Part shown: piece after piece, positions 7,984-16,343 of the stretch
Numbering within the stretch: position 1 is the first letter of the stretch
Layout of the letters: each line of letters starts with the position of its first letter
Assembly: GCF_003046475.1 (NCBI RefSeq)
Contig: NZ_PZZZ01000001.1
Coordinates: 310,001 to 374,000 of the forward strand
Length of the DNA stretch: 64,000 nucleotides
From: Mycoplana dimorpha
Lineage (GTDB): Bacteria; Pseudomonadota; Alphaproteobacteria; Rhizobiales; Rhizobiaceae
Direction of reading: 5' to 3'
Position numbers and translations under genes: made by a program
The notes under the pieces: model-generated
Databases searched by the model: none
What the model was told of the DNA's origin: nothing
Seen by the model: only the letters and a program-made list of their open reading frames with translations

Positions 7984-9192
7984 TCAGCCCCGTACGAGGG
8001 AAAGGTGCCGGTCGCCATGGACGTCCAGCAGGTCGCCGACGATCCGGGAAATGCGCGGCAGCCCCTCCAGCCGCAGCGCCGACGAAGTCTGCGAGGGCGG
8101 CGCGCGGTAGGGCAGGGCCTTCAACGCCTTTGCCAGCACCAGCGGGCGGCGCGATTGCTCCGGCGACAGCATCTGCACCAGGCCGAGTTCCTCGGCCCGC
8201 CGGGCACGGATCAACTGCTCCTCGCGCGGATTGACGCGGGGCACGACGATCGCCGGCTTGTCGAAGGAGAGGATCTCGCAATAGGTGTTGTAGCCGCCCA
8301 TCGCCACGACGCCGGTGGCGCCGGCGATCAGTTCCTCCATGCGGTTGTCGAATTCGATCACCTCGACATAGGGGATCTTCGCGGCCTTGCGGATCAGCTT
8401 CTGGCGCTGCTCGGCCGGCATGTAGGGGCCGAGCACGATCAGCGCCTTGTGGGTCAGTTCGCGGTCTTCCTTGTAGGCGTGGAGGACGTCGTGAATGAGC
8501 GCGGCGCCATCGCCGCCGCCGCCCGGGGTGACCAGGATATAGTCCTCGCGCGGGCGGTGGTCGGAATGAGGCTCATGCGAGACGCTGCGCTGCAGGAAGC
8601 CGACGAAATTCATGCGGGTGCGCACGGCCGGCGGCGTGTCGAGGCCGATCAGCGGATCGTAGAAATCCGGCGGCCCGTAGACCCAGATCCTGTCGTAGTA
8701 TCTGGCGACCTTGCCCATGACGTCATGGCGCTTCCATTCGGCGTCGAGCAGGTGGGGCGCGTCCATGACGTCACGCAAGCCGAGGACCAGCGTCGTGCCG
8801 CGGGCCTTGAGATAGGCGAGCGTGTCCTCGACCTCGCCGCGGAGGCCCATCGGCTCCTTGTCGACGATGAAGATGTCCGGCTGGAAGCTCTCGGCCGTGT
8901 GCCGGATGATCGACTGCCGCATCTTCAGCGTCTCGTGCAGGTCGATATGCTGTTCCATCGAGGTGTATTCGCCGTTGCGCAGCTTGATGACGCTCGGGAT
9001 CTTCACGAAATCGACGCGGGCGCGGTAGTCGAAGGCACCGGCGATCGGCGAGCCGGAGATGATCAGGATGTTGAGGCCGCGGAAATCCTCAACCAGCGAA
9101 TGGGCGATGGTACGGCAGCGCCGCAGGTGGCCAAGGCCGAAGGTGTCATGGCTGTACATCAGGATACGGGCGTCTTCCAAACGTCGTGCCAT
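7984..9192 (-). CDS. MurG-like glycosyltransferase, paralogue 2
   Basis: About 402 residues. The N-terminal MYSHDTFGLGHLRRCRTI loop and the C-terminal GGYNTYCEIL followed by PRVNPREEQ match the two halves of a GT-B, MurG-like transferase. ATG 9192 is chosen because GGAG sits 6 nt upstream; the GTG at 9204 lacks such a site. It is first of three consecutive glycosyltransferases on this strand. Only about 80 nt separate it from the ABC importer operon upstream on the same strand, so readthrough is possible. A central glycine-rich TPGGGGDGAAL probably contributes to the nucleotide-sugar pocket. Confidence 0.8.
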   Translation of the reverse strand: MARRLEDARILMYSHDTFGLGHLRRCRTIAHSLVEDFRGLNILIISGSPIAGAFDYRARVDFVKIPSVIKLRNGEYTSMEQHIDLHETLKMRQSIIRHTAESFQPDIFIVDKEPMGLRGEVEDTLAYLKARGTTLVLGLRDVMDAPHLLDAEWKRHDVMGKVARYYDRIWVYGPPDFYDPLIGLDTPPAVRTRMNFVGFLQRSVSHEPHSDHRPREDYILVTPGGGGDGAALIHDVLHAYKEDRELTHKALIVLGPYMPAEQRQKLIRKAAKIPYVEVIEFDNRMEELIAGATGVVAMGGYNTYCEILSFDKPAIVVPRVNPREEQLIRARRAEELGLVQMLSPEQSRRPLVLAKALKALPYRAPPSQTSSALRLEGLPRISRIVGDLLDVHGDRHLSLVRG

Positions 9193-9271
9193 TGGATACT
9201 CCACACAGGTCTACCGACAGAACTGAGAGGCCGTACTAGGATTCGCTATTGGTGCACCGCACACATTTTCG

Positions 9272-10447
9272 TTACTTGTAGGGATCGGCCGCATCGCGCA
9301 GCCCGTCGCCCAGGAAGTTGAACGCCAGAATCACCAGGATGACCGGGATCATCGGAAACAGCAGCCAGGGATAGAAGGCGATGACGCTGACGCTGCGCGC
9401 CTCGGTGAGCAGGATGCCCCAGCTGGTGATCGGCGGGCGCAGGCCGAGGCCCAGGAAGCTGAGGGCGGTTTCACCGAGGATCATGCCGGGAATGGTGATC
9501 GTTGCGCTGGCGATCAGGTGCGACATGAAGCCCGGCACCAGGTGGCGGCCGATGATCCGGCTGGTGCTCGCCCCCATCAGCTGCGCCGCCAGCACATAGT
9601 CCTCCTCGCGCAGCGCCAGCAGTTTCGAGCGCACCGCGCGCGCCAGCCCGGTCCAGTCGAGCAGCCCGAGAATGACGGTGATGCCCAGATAGACGAGGAT
9701 CGGGCTCCAGCTGACGGGCATGATCGCGGCGAGCGCCAGCCACAGCGGGATGCTGGGGATCGACTGCAGCACCTCGATGACGCGCTGCACGGCGAGGTCG
9801 ATGTAGCCGCCGTGATAGCCGGCGATGCCGCCGATGACGATGCCGAGCGTGAAGCTCACCGCAATGCCGATCAGGCCGATGGTCAGCGAGATGCGGGCGC
9901 CGTAGATGATGCGTGACAGCACGTCGCGACCCAGCCGGTCGGTGCCGAGCAGGAACATCTGCCCGTCCCTCGCCGGGCAGACGAGGTGGAAGTTGCTCTC
10001 CCAGATGCCCCAGAAGCGGTAGGGATCGCCCGCGCAGAAGAAGCGCAGCCGCTGAACGTCGTTGCGGTTGTCGGTGTAGATGCGGCGCAGCGTGTCCATG
10101 TCGAGCGTCATCTGGCGCCCATAGACGAACGGGCCGACGAGCTGGCCCTCGTGGAAGAGGTGCACGCGCTGCGGCGGCGAATGGATGAAATCCATGTTGC
10201 GGGTGTGCAGGTTGTATGGCGCCAGGAACTCGGCGACGACGATCGCCAGGTAGAGTGCCAGCAGGAAGATGCCGGAAACCAGCGCGATCCTGTGCTTCTT
10301 GAACTTCCACCACATCAGCCGCGTCTGCGAGGCCTGGAAGATCTTGGCCTGGCCCGCCGTCATCGCCTCCACCGAATAGGGGTCGAAGGGCGCGGTCGAG
10401 ACGTAATGCTTCAGGGGTGCGCCGGATTCGGGCAGGGACACGGTCAT
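9272..10447 (-). CDS. ABC importer permease, DppC/OppC type
   Basis: 391 residues. After a cytoplasmic N-tail of about 50 residues comes one membrane helix, then a periplasmic stretch of about 90 residues (residues about 75-165), then the core permease with GTDRLGRDVLSRIIYGARIS and the EAA-type loop around GASTSRIIGRHLVPG. The insertion is larger than in plain dipeptide permeases and resembles family members linked to oligosaccharide uptake (recall, not tested). ATG 10447 overlaps the stop of the upstream permease gene (ATGA), so the two are coupled. It is the last gene of the four-gene importer operon. Confidence 0.88.
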   Translation of the reverse strand: MTVSLPESGAPLKHYVSTAPFDPYSVEAMTAGQAKIFQASQTRLMWWKFKKHRIALVSGIFLLALYLAIVVAEFLAPYNLHTRNMDFIHSPPQRVHLFHEGQLVGPFVYGRQMTLDMDTLRRIYTDNRNDVQRLRFFCAGDPYRFWGIWESNFHLVCPARDGQMFLLGTDRLGRDVLSRIIYGARISLTIGLIGIAVSFTLGIVIGGIAGYHGGYIDLAVQRVIEVLQSIPSIPLWLALAAIMPVSWSPILVYLGITVILGLLDWTGLARAVRSKLLALREEDYVLAAQLMGASTSRIIGRHLVPGFMSHLIASATITIPGMILGETALSFLGLGLRPPITSWGILLTEARSVSVIAFYPWLLFPMIPVILVILAFNFLGDGLRDAADPYK

Positions 10448-11442
10448 TTGGTGCTTCCCCCCTGAAGCCGGATGCGCGGATCGAGAAGGGCGAGCGCGAT
10501 ATCGGAGATCAGCACGCCGATGACGGTGAGGAAGGCGAGGAACATCAGGAACGAGCCGGCCAGGTACATGTCCTGGCTCTGCAGCGCCTTGATCAGCATC
10601 GGGCCGGTCGTTTCCAGCGACAGCACGATGGCGGTGATCTCGGCGCCGGAGATGATCTGCGGCAGGATCGAGCCGATATCGGAGATGAAGAAGTTGAGCG
10701 ACATGCGCAGCGGGTATTTGACCAGCGCCCGGAACGGGTTCATGCCCTTGGCGCGGGCCGTCACCACATACTGCTTCTGCAGTTCGTCGAGCAGGTTGGC
10801 GCGCAGCCGGCGGACCATGCCGGCGGTTCCCGCCGTCCCGATGATGATGACCGGGATCCACAGGTGCTCGAGGATCGACTTGGCCTTTTCCCAGCTCATC
10901 GGCTCGTTGAGGAACTTCTGGTCCATCAGGTGGCCGATCGAGGTGCCGAACCAGATGTTGGCGAAGTACATCAGGATCAGCGCCAGCATGAAATTGGGGA
11001 TGGCCAGGCCGATCAGGCCCAGGAAGGTCAGGCCGTAGTCACCCCAGCTGTACTGGTGGGTGGCCGAGTAGATGCCGATCGGAAAGGCGATCAGCCAGGT
11101 GAACACGATGGTGACGAAGGAGACCAGCACCGTCAGCCACAGCCGGTCGCCGACCACCGAGGAGACCGGAAGCTGGTATTCGAACGAATAGCCGAAATCG
11201 CCCCTCAGCATGCCGCCGACCCAGTGGAAGTAGCGGATCGGCGCCGGCTTGTCGAAACCGTAGCGCTCCCGCAGCGCCGCGATCTCCTCCATGTCGGCGG
11301 CCTCGCCCATGGCCCGCAGCTCCGACACGTAGCTCTCGAAGTAGTCGCCCGGCGGCAGCTCTATGATGGTGAACACCAGGACCGAAATCAGGAAGAGCGT
11401 CGGCACCATCACGGCAATGCGCCAGAGAATGTATCGCAACAT
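10444..11442 (-). CDS. ABC importer permease, DppB/OppB type
   Basis: 332 residues. The N-terminus MLRYILWRIAVMVPTLF is the typical start of DppB-type permeases, followed by a periplasmic domain (residues about 35-95) and five further hydrophobic helices. The EAA loop reads VVTARAKGMNPFRALVKY, where the ATPase docks. It begins 3 nt after the stop of the binding-protein gene and overlaps the next permease by 4 nt. It forms the heterodimeric channel with the product of 9272-10447. Confidence 0.88.
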   Translation of the reverse strand: MLRYILWRIAVMVPTLFLISVLVFTIIELPPGDYFESYVSELRAMGEAADMEEIAALRERYGFDKPAPIRYFHWVGGMLRGDFGYSFEYQLPVSSVVGDRLWLTVLVSFVTIVFTWLIAFPIGIYSATHQYSWGDYGLTFLGLIGLAIPNFMLALILMYFANIWFGTSIGHLMDQKFLNEPMSWEKAKSILEHLWIPVIIIGTAGTAGMVRRLRANLLDELQKQYVVTARAKGMNPFRALVKYPLRMSLNFFISDIGSILPQIISGAEITAIVLSLETTGPMLIKALQSQDMYLAGSFLMFLAFLTVIGVLISDIALALLDPRIRLQGGSTK

Positions 11443-11445
11443 CGG

Positions 11446-13350
11446 TCAGCCGCTCCCGTCTAGCCAGAACGTGTCGGGCAGGTAGACGCCCATGAAGGCG
11501 GTGGGGTCGTAGCCGTACAGCCCCCTGTCCGGCACGTTCTTCATGTTCCTTGCCGTGACGACCGGCTGCAGCGTGCCGTTGACGATGCCGATCGAGAAGA
11601 CCTGGTCGGTGTAGATCGACAGCATTTCGGTCCAGATCGCCTCGCGCTCGGGCGTCGATGTCGATTGCTTCCATTGCTTCATCAGCTCGACCAAGCGCCT
11701 GGCCTCCGGAAGGTCCGGAGCCTCGCCCTTCTGTTCGGCGGAAAGATAGTGCAGGCCCCAGACCGGCCACTGCAATTGGTCGTCCCCGGTTGGCGCCAGC
11801 GCGGCGGGCGACATGTCCGCGGTCGGAATGCCGTTGTCGATGCCCTGCTGCACCGAGATCATGATCTCGCCGCCGAGCGCGCGGCTGCGGAACACGTCCC
11901 GTTGCGAGGTGCGCACGTGCAGCTTCAAGCCGATCTGCTGCCAGTGGTCGGTGACCAGTTCCAGCACGTCGGTCTCCAGCGTGCTTTCGCCGGCCGATTC
12001 GACGATGAGGGCCGCTTCCCGCCCGTCCGGCAGGATGCGCATCTCTTCCTGCTTGTTCCAGGTGAGGCCGGCTTCGTCGAGCAGCCGGTTGGCCAGCTCA
12101 GGGTCGAACTGTGCCCAGGCGTGCTGATACTCGGCCTTGAACAGCGGGCTCTCCGGCAGGACCGTATCGGCGCTTTCGCGCGCCAGGCCGAAAAAGCTCG
12201 CCTTGTTGATCTCCTGGCGGTTGATCGCCACCGACAGCGCCCGTCGGAAGCGGACGTCGTGGAACAGATCGCGCCAAACCTTATCGCCGCAGTTGAGGTT
12301 CGGAAGCAGCGCGATGCGCGAAGCCTGGATGCGTTCCCACAGTCGGACCTGGACCGGATAGCGTTGCTCCGCGTCCTTCAGGAAGGTGTAGTCCTCGAAG
12401 TCGAGGCCGTAGGACTGGATGTCCGCCTCTCCGGCGCCGGCCTTGGCGGGAATGATGCCGGATGACGAGACGTTCAGCAGAACCCGGTCGATATAGGGCA
12501 GCTGCTGGCCGGTCTCGTCGACGCGGTGGAAATAGGGGTTGCGCTCGAAGATGAACTGCTCGGCCGGCGGCGCGGTCAGGTTGCGCCACGGGTCGAGCGT
12601 CGGCAGGTCGGGGTTTTCCGGGCGGTAGGTGCGCGAGCGGTTGATGTGCAGCCCGGTCCAGTCGTCGGTGCCCTCCTTCTCGACCAGCTTCTTCAGCTTC
12701 TCGGGATCGGCATATTTTGGGTGGAACTGCTTCATGTAATGCGCCGGCAGCGCCAGCGTCAGCGGCTGCGGCGATGCCAGGCGCTGCAGGAAGTCGGGGT
12801 TCGGAACATCCCAGGAATAGCGGACGGTCAGCCGGTCGACCACCTCGAAGCGCGGCGGCTTGCCATCGGAGAGCAGGTCGAGCGGCAGGCCGCGCGGGCG
12901 CATCTCCTTGTTGTTGAGCACGTCGTACCAGTAGTAGACGAAATCGTCGACGGTGAAGGGATAGCCGTCCGACCAGCGATGCCCCTCGCGCAGCCGCAAC
13001 GTATAGACGCGGTTTTCGACCTGCTCGAAGCTCTCCAGGATATCCGGTTGCAGCGCGAGGTGCTCGTCGATGCCGATCAGGCGGGCGTAGCCGTTGATCG
13101 TCATCAGGCGGATGTCCTTCTGGCCGCCGATGATCATGCGCACCGACCCGCCGTACTGGCCTGGGCTTCGACCCGTCGCGGCCAGGTTGACGACGCGCGG
13201 TACCTTCGGGATGCGCTCGGCCATCGGTGGCAGCGAACCGTCGGCAAGTTTCGTCTTCAGGAATTCCGGTTCTCGCAGCGCCGCCCGGGCGACCGGGGCG
13301 GGCAGGCAGGCGGCGGCCATCAGGCCGAGAACCGTCCTTCGCGTGATCAC
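11446..13350 (-). CDS. ABC importer substrate-binding protein, family 5
   Basis: 634 residues from GTG 13350, which overlaps the stop of the upstream ATPase gene (GTGA). The N-terminus TRRTVLGLMAAACLP has a twin-arginine pair and a hydrophobic core ending ARA, so export by Tat or Sec followed by cleavage near residue 23 is expected. The mature part is a large cluster-C, family 5 (DppA/OppA-like) solute-binding protein. RWSDGYPFTVDDF is the characteristic motif. The size (over 600) is closer to oligopeptide or oligosaccharide binders than to dipeptide binders. The adjoining polysaccharide-lyase-like gene favours a glycan fragment, but a peptide cannot be excluded. Confidence 0.85.
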   Translation of the reverse strand: MITRRTVLGLMAAACLPAPVARAALREPEFLKTKLADGSLPPMAERIPKVPRVVNLAATGRSPGQYGGSVRMIIGGQKDIRLMTINGYARLIGIDEHLALQPDILESFEQVENRVYTLRLREGHRWSDGYPFTVDDFVYYWYDVLNNKEMRPRGLPLDLLSDGKPPRFEVVDRLTVRYSWDVPNPDFLQRLASPQPLTLALPAHYMKQFHPKYADPEKLKKLVEKEGTDDWTGLHINRSRTYRPENPDLPTLDPWRNLTAPPAEQFIFERNPYFHRVDETGQQLPYIDRVLLNVSSSGIIPAKAGAGEADIQSYGLDFEDYTFLKDAEQRYPVQVRLWERIQASRIALLPNLNCGDKVWRDLFHDVRFRRALSVAINRQEINKASFFGLARESADTVLPESPLFKAEYQHAWAQFDPELANRLLDEAGLTWNKQEEMRILPDGREAALIVESAGESTLETDVLELVTDHWQQIGLKLHVRTSQRDVFRSRALGGEIMISVQQGIDNGIPTADMSPAALAPTGDDQLQWPVWGLHYLSAEQKGEAPDLPEARRLVELMKQWKQSTSTPEREAIWTEMLSIYTDQVFSIGIVNGTLQPVVTARNMKNVPDRGLYGYDPTAFMGVYLPDTFWLDGSG

Positions 13351-15236
13351 GGGCGCAACTCCCTCACATCGGCGTTCCGGCGGGCGAGCACCAGGTGTCC
13401 GGCGCCGAGATCGATCGGCGTCAGTCCTTCGCCGGCTTCGTCGCGCCGGAACTGGGGCGCCCAGTTGCGCATGTCGCTGGCGTTCGCCGCCTGCGACGCC
13501 GAGAAATCCAGCGGCCGGTCGAGGTCGGGGAAGGGGACCGCCGCCAGCAGCGATCGGGTATAGGGGTGGACGGGCGCGCGCATCAGGATCTCCCGCGGCG
13601 CGAGCTCGACGATCCGCCCTGCGCACATCACCGCGATCCGGTCGGCCATGTAGTCGACGACGGCGAGGTTGTGCGAGATGAACAGGTAAGTGAGGCCCAA
13701 GTCCTTCTGCAGGTCCTTCAGGAGGTTGAGAATCTGCGCCTGGACCGATACGTCGAGCGAGGAGACCGGCTCGTCGCAGATCAGGAGTTCCGGCCCGAGC
13801 GCCAGCGCCCGCGCGATGCCGATCCGCTGCCGCTGGCCGCCGGAAAACGAATGCGGATAGCGGTTCAGGTAACGGCTGTTCAGCCCGATCGCCTCCATCA
13901 GCGCGACGACCGTCTCTTGGCGGGACTTCGGCGTGCCGCGGCCATGGATCTCCAGCGGCTCGGCAAGGATGTTCTGCACCGTCATGCGCGGCGACAGCGA
14001 GGAAACCGGGTCCTGGAACACCATCTGGATCTTGGCGCGCAATTTCTGCAACTCGCCGCCCTCAGCCTTGAGGACGTCGATCGGGCCTTTGCGATCGTTG
14101 AAGACGATCGAGCCGGAATCGGGTGTTACGGCACGCATCAGCATCTTGCTGACGGTGGTCTTGCCGCAGCCGCTTTCGCCGACCAGGCCGAGGCACTCGC
14201 CGCGCCGGATGTCGAAGCTGACGCTGTCGACGGCGCGCAGTGGCGCCTCGTCGGGCCGCCGGAAGAACCCGGCCTTGCGGATCTGGAAGGACTTGGTGAC
14301 GTCGCGCACCGAAAGCACGATCTCCGGGCCTGTCCGGTCCCGCGAGCCGACCGTACCGAGCAGGTGCGAGGCGTTGACCGGAACCTCGCGCAGCGCCTTC
14401 AGCCGCTCGCCCGGCTTCATGTCGAAATGCGGCACCGCGGCCATCAGGCCCCTGAGATAGGGATGGGCGGGGCGGCGGAAGATGTCCTCGACCGGGCCGG
14501 CCTCCATGATCTCGCCATGGTAGATGACCACCACCTCGTCGGCGACGTTGGCGACGACGCCGAGGTCGTGGGTGATCAGCAGCATCGCCATGTTGAGCTC
14601 GTGCTGCAGGTCGCGCAGCAGCCGGAGGATCTGCGCCTGGATCGTCACGTCGAGCGCGGTCGTCGGCTCGTCGGCGATCAGCAGCGCCGGCCGGCAGATC
14701 AGCGCCAGCGCGATCATGGCGCGCTGGCGCATGCCGCCCGACAGCTCGAAGGGATACATCCTGAAGGCGCGCTCGGGCTTGGCGAAGCCGACCAGCCGCA
14801 GCATCTCGATGGTGCGTTCGTAGCGCTCGGCCCGGCTCATGTCCTCATGGATGGTGAGCACCTCGCTGACCTGGTCGCCGACCGTGTGAAGCGGCGACAG
14901 CGACGTCATCGGCTCCTGGAAGATCTTGCCGATGCGGCGGCCGCGGATGGCGCGGATGTCGGGACCGTCCTGCGACAGGGCGAGGATGTCGGTCTGGCGG
15001 CCGGTCAGCGGGTCGTTGAAGAGGATGCGGCCCGAGGCGGTGGCGATGCGCGGCAGGATGCGCATGACCGACTGGCTGATGACGGACTTGCCCGAGCCGG
15101 ATTCGCCGACGAGCGCCGTCACCTTGCCGGGCAGCACGCGCAAGCTGGCCTTTTTTACCGCGTCGACCCGGCCCCCGAGCATTGCGAAGGAGATGCTGAG
15201 ATCCTCGATCCGCAACAGATCTGCCCCTCGGATCAT
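13347..15236 (-). CDS. ABC importer double ATPase (DppD-DppF fusion)
   Basis: 629 residues from ATG 15236, with GGGGA about 10 nt upstream; a longer open frame to 15353 lacks family similarity. There are two complete nucleotide-binding domains. The first has Walker [10 protein letters not shown], signature [10 protein letters not shown] and Walker [13 protein letters not shown]. The second has [24 protein letters not shown] and [12 protein letters not shown]. Each is followed by the oligopeptide-type C-terminal extension. The GsiA/YejF-type fusion means one polypeptide supplies both ATP sites for the permease pair downstream. It is the first gene of the four-gene importer operon. Confidence 0.9.
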   Translation of the reverse strand: MIRGADLLRIEDLSISFAMLGGRVDAVKKASLRVLPGKVTALVGESGSGKSVISQSVMRILPRIATASGRILFNDPLTGRQTDILALSQDGPDIRAIRGRRIGKIFQEPMTSLSPLHTVGDQVSEVLTIHEDMSRAERYERTIEMLRLVGFAKPERAFRMYPFELSGGMRQRAMIALALICRPALLIADEPTTALDVTIQAQILRLLRDLQHELNMAMLLITHDLGVVANVADEVVVIYHGEIMEAGPVEDIFRRPAHPYLRGLMAAVPHFDMKPGERLKALREVPVNASHLLGTVGSRDRTGPEIVLSVRDVTKSFQIRKAGFFRRPDEAPLRAVDSVSFDIRRGECLGLVGESGCGKTTVSKMLMRAVTPDSGSIVFNDRKGPIDVLKAEGGELQKLRAKIQMVFQDPVSSLSPRMTVQNILAEPLEIHGRGTPKSRQETVVALMEAIGLNSRYLNRYPHSFSGGQRQRIGIARALALGPELLICDEPVSSLDVSVQAQILNLLKDLQKDLGLTYLFISHNLAVVDYMADRIAVMCAGRIVELAPREILMRAPVHPYTRSLLAAVPFPDLDRPLDFSASQAANASDMRNWAPQFRRDEAGEGLTPIDLGAGHLVLARRNADVRELRP

Positions 15237-15385
15237 GCGCGGTACATCCCCTTGGTTACTTTTGCGTCGTAACAGCGCGAGACTTGCGTCGTATCCAGTG
15301 CGGGAAAGAGTAGCGAAGGCACCCGCGGCTGTCCATGTTATTACACGAGCCAACGTTGTAGCGGCCTGATCGGTATGGCTTTTCG

Positions 15386-16342
15386 TCAGCCACGTGGCGG
15401 AGGATCAGCGGCGCTTGCGGTACGCAGGGCCGCCAGCGCCGCCGGCCGAAGCACATCCTCGGCGTGCATCGAACGGCGAAAATTGTCGAAGTAGAGGCTC
15501 CACTTGCCAAGCCCGGCCGTGCGGTAGGGGCCGAACTTGAAGTACTGCCGTGCGCCGAGCCCCGGATCGTCGTGGCCGACATCTCCGCGCACCGTCGCCA
15601 CCCAGCGATCGTTGGCGAACAGCTCGATGTGGCCGCTGCCGTCCGGACCGGGCCGGGTCATCACGGCAAAATCGATCCAGCCCGAGTCCGGCGCCGGCAG
15701 CCGGTGGCCCCGGCCGATGACGGTGATGCGATCGGTGCGGTCGCAGAACAGCTGGCCGTGCCGCGGTTGCCAGTGCGGGTCGGTGGCGACGAGCGCCCGC
15801 ATCTGACGCACCTCGGGCCGCAGCCAGACCGGCGTGAGGCCCGGTTGTGCCGCCACGGACGAGGGCAGCGCGTCTTCGGCGCGCCACGTCGTCTCGACGG
15901 TGGCGAACAGTCGACCTGCGACCAGCCGCAAGGCCAGGAATGGGCTGAAATCGCCCTTTGCCGCCGGTCCGATCTCGCGCTTCCACTGGGCGATCAGGTG
16001 GCGGCCGTCGTCTTGCGGGATCGGATCGGCGAACAGGACGGAAAAGCCGTACCAGACGGGCTCGTCGTAAGGCACCCGCAGCGCGGTTCTCTCCCAGACC
16101 TCGGCCCGTTCGCTGCCATTGCCCCTGCCGTTCCAGAGCGGTCGCACGGTGAGCTTCAGTGCGCCGGGGCTGCCGTGGGTGATGTCGCGCTGGAACTCGA
16201 CGGTGCCGGCGCTCTGCTCGAGGTTGTCGCGGTAATAGAGGCCGCCGTCCGGTGAAAAATCGTCACCATCGAAGCCGTCGACGAGAAGCGCATCATAGCG
16301 TGGGAGGGCGGCTTCGTTCCTGTCGGACGAGCCGCCGGCCAT
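15386..16342 (-). CDS. Polysaccharide lyase-like protein (heparin lyase I family fold)
   Basis: 318 residues. The order of motifs (ERAEVWERTALRVPYDEP, WYGFSVLFADP, then QWKRE and a C-terminal YFKFGPYRT block) is that of the heparin-lyase-I-like jelly-roll family. Known members cleave acidic polysaccharides by beta-elimination. No signal peptide is seen: the N-terminus is polar (MAGGSSDRNE), so either it is cytoplasmic or exported by another route. ATG 16342 comes 1 nt after the stop of the nucleotide cyclase gene (TGAGATG), indicating coupling. Downstream, about 150 nt away on the same strand, begins the importer operon. The substrate is unknown. Confidence 0.65.
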   Translation of the reverse strand: MAGGSSDRNEAALPRYDALLVDGFDGDDFSPDGGLYYRDNLEQSAGTVEFQRDITHGSPGALKLTVRPLWNGRGNGSERAEVWERTALRVPYDEPVWYGFSVLFADPIPQDDGRHLIAQWKREIGPAAKGDFSPFLALRLVAGRLFATVETTWRAEDALPSSVAAQPGLTPVWLRPEVRQMRALVATDPHWQPRHGQLFCDRTDRITVIGRGHRLPAPDSGWIDFAVMTRPGPDGSGHIELFANDRWVATVRGDVGHDDPGLGARQYFKFGPYRTAGLGKWSLYFDNFRRSMHAEDVLRPAALAALRTASAADPPPRG

Positions 16343-16343
16343 C

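Noticed and set aside
7980-8018. ATG 8018 as the start of the GT4 glycosyltransferase
   Set aside because: The 13 extra residues lie inside the preceding gene and do not belong to the family N-terminus; GTG 7979 fits better.
13395-15272. 625-codon plus-strand open frame over the double ATPase
   Set aside because: Antisense shadow; the minus strand has two complete sets of ABC motifs.
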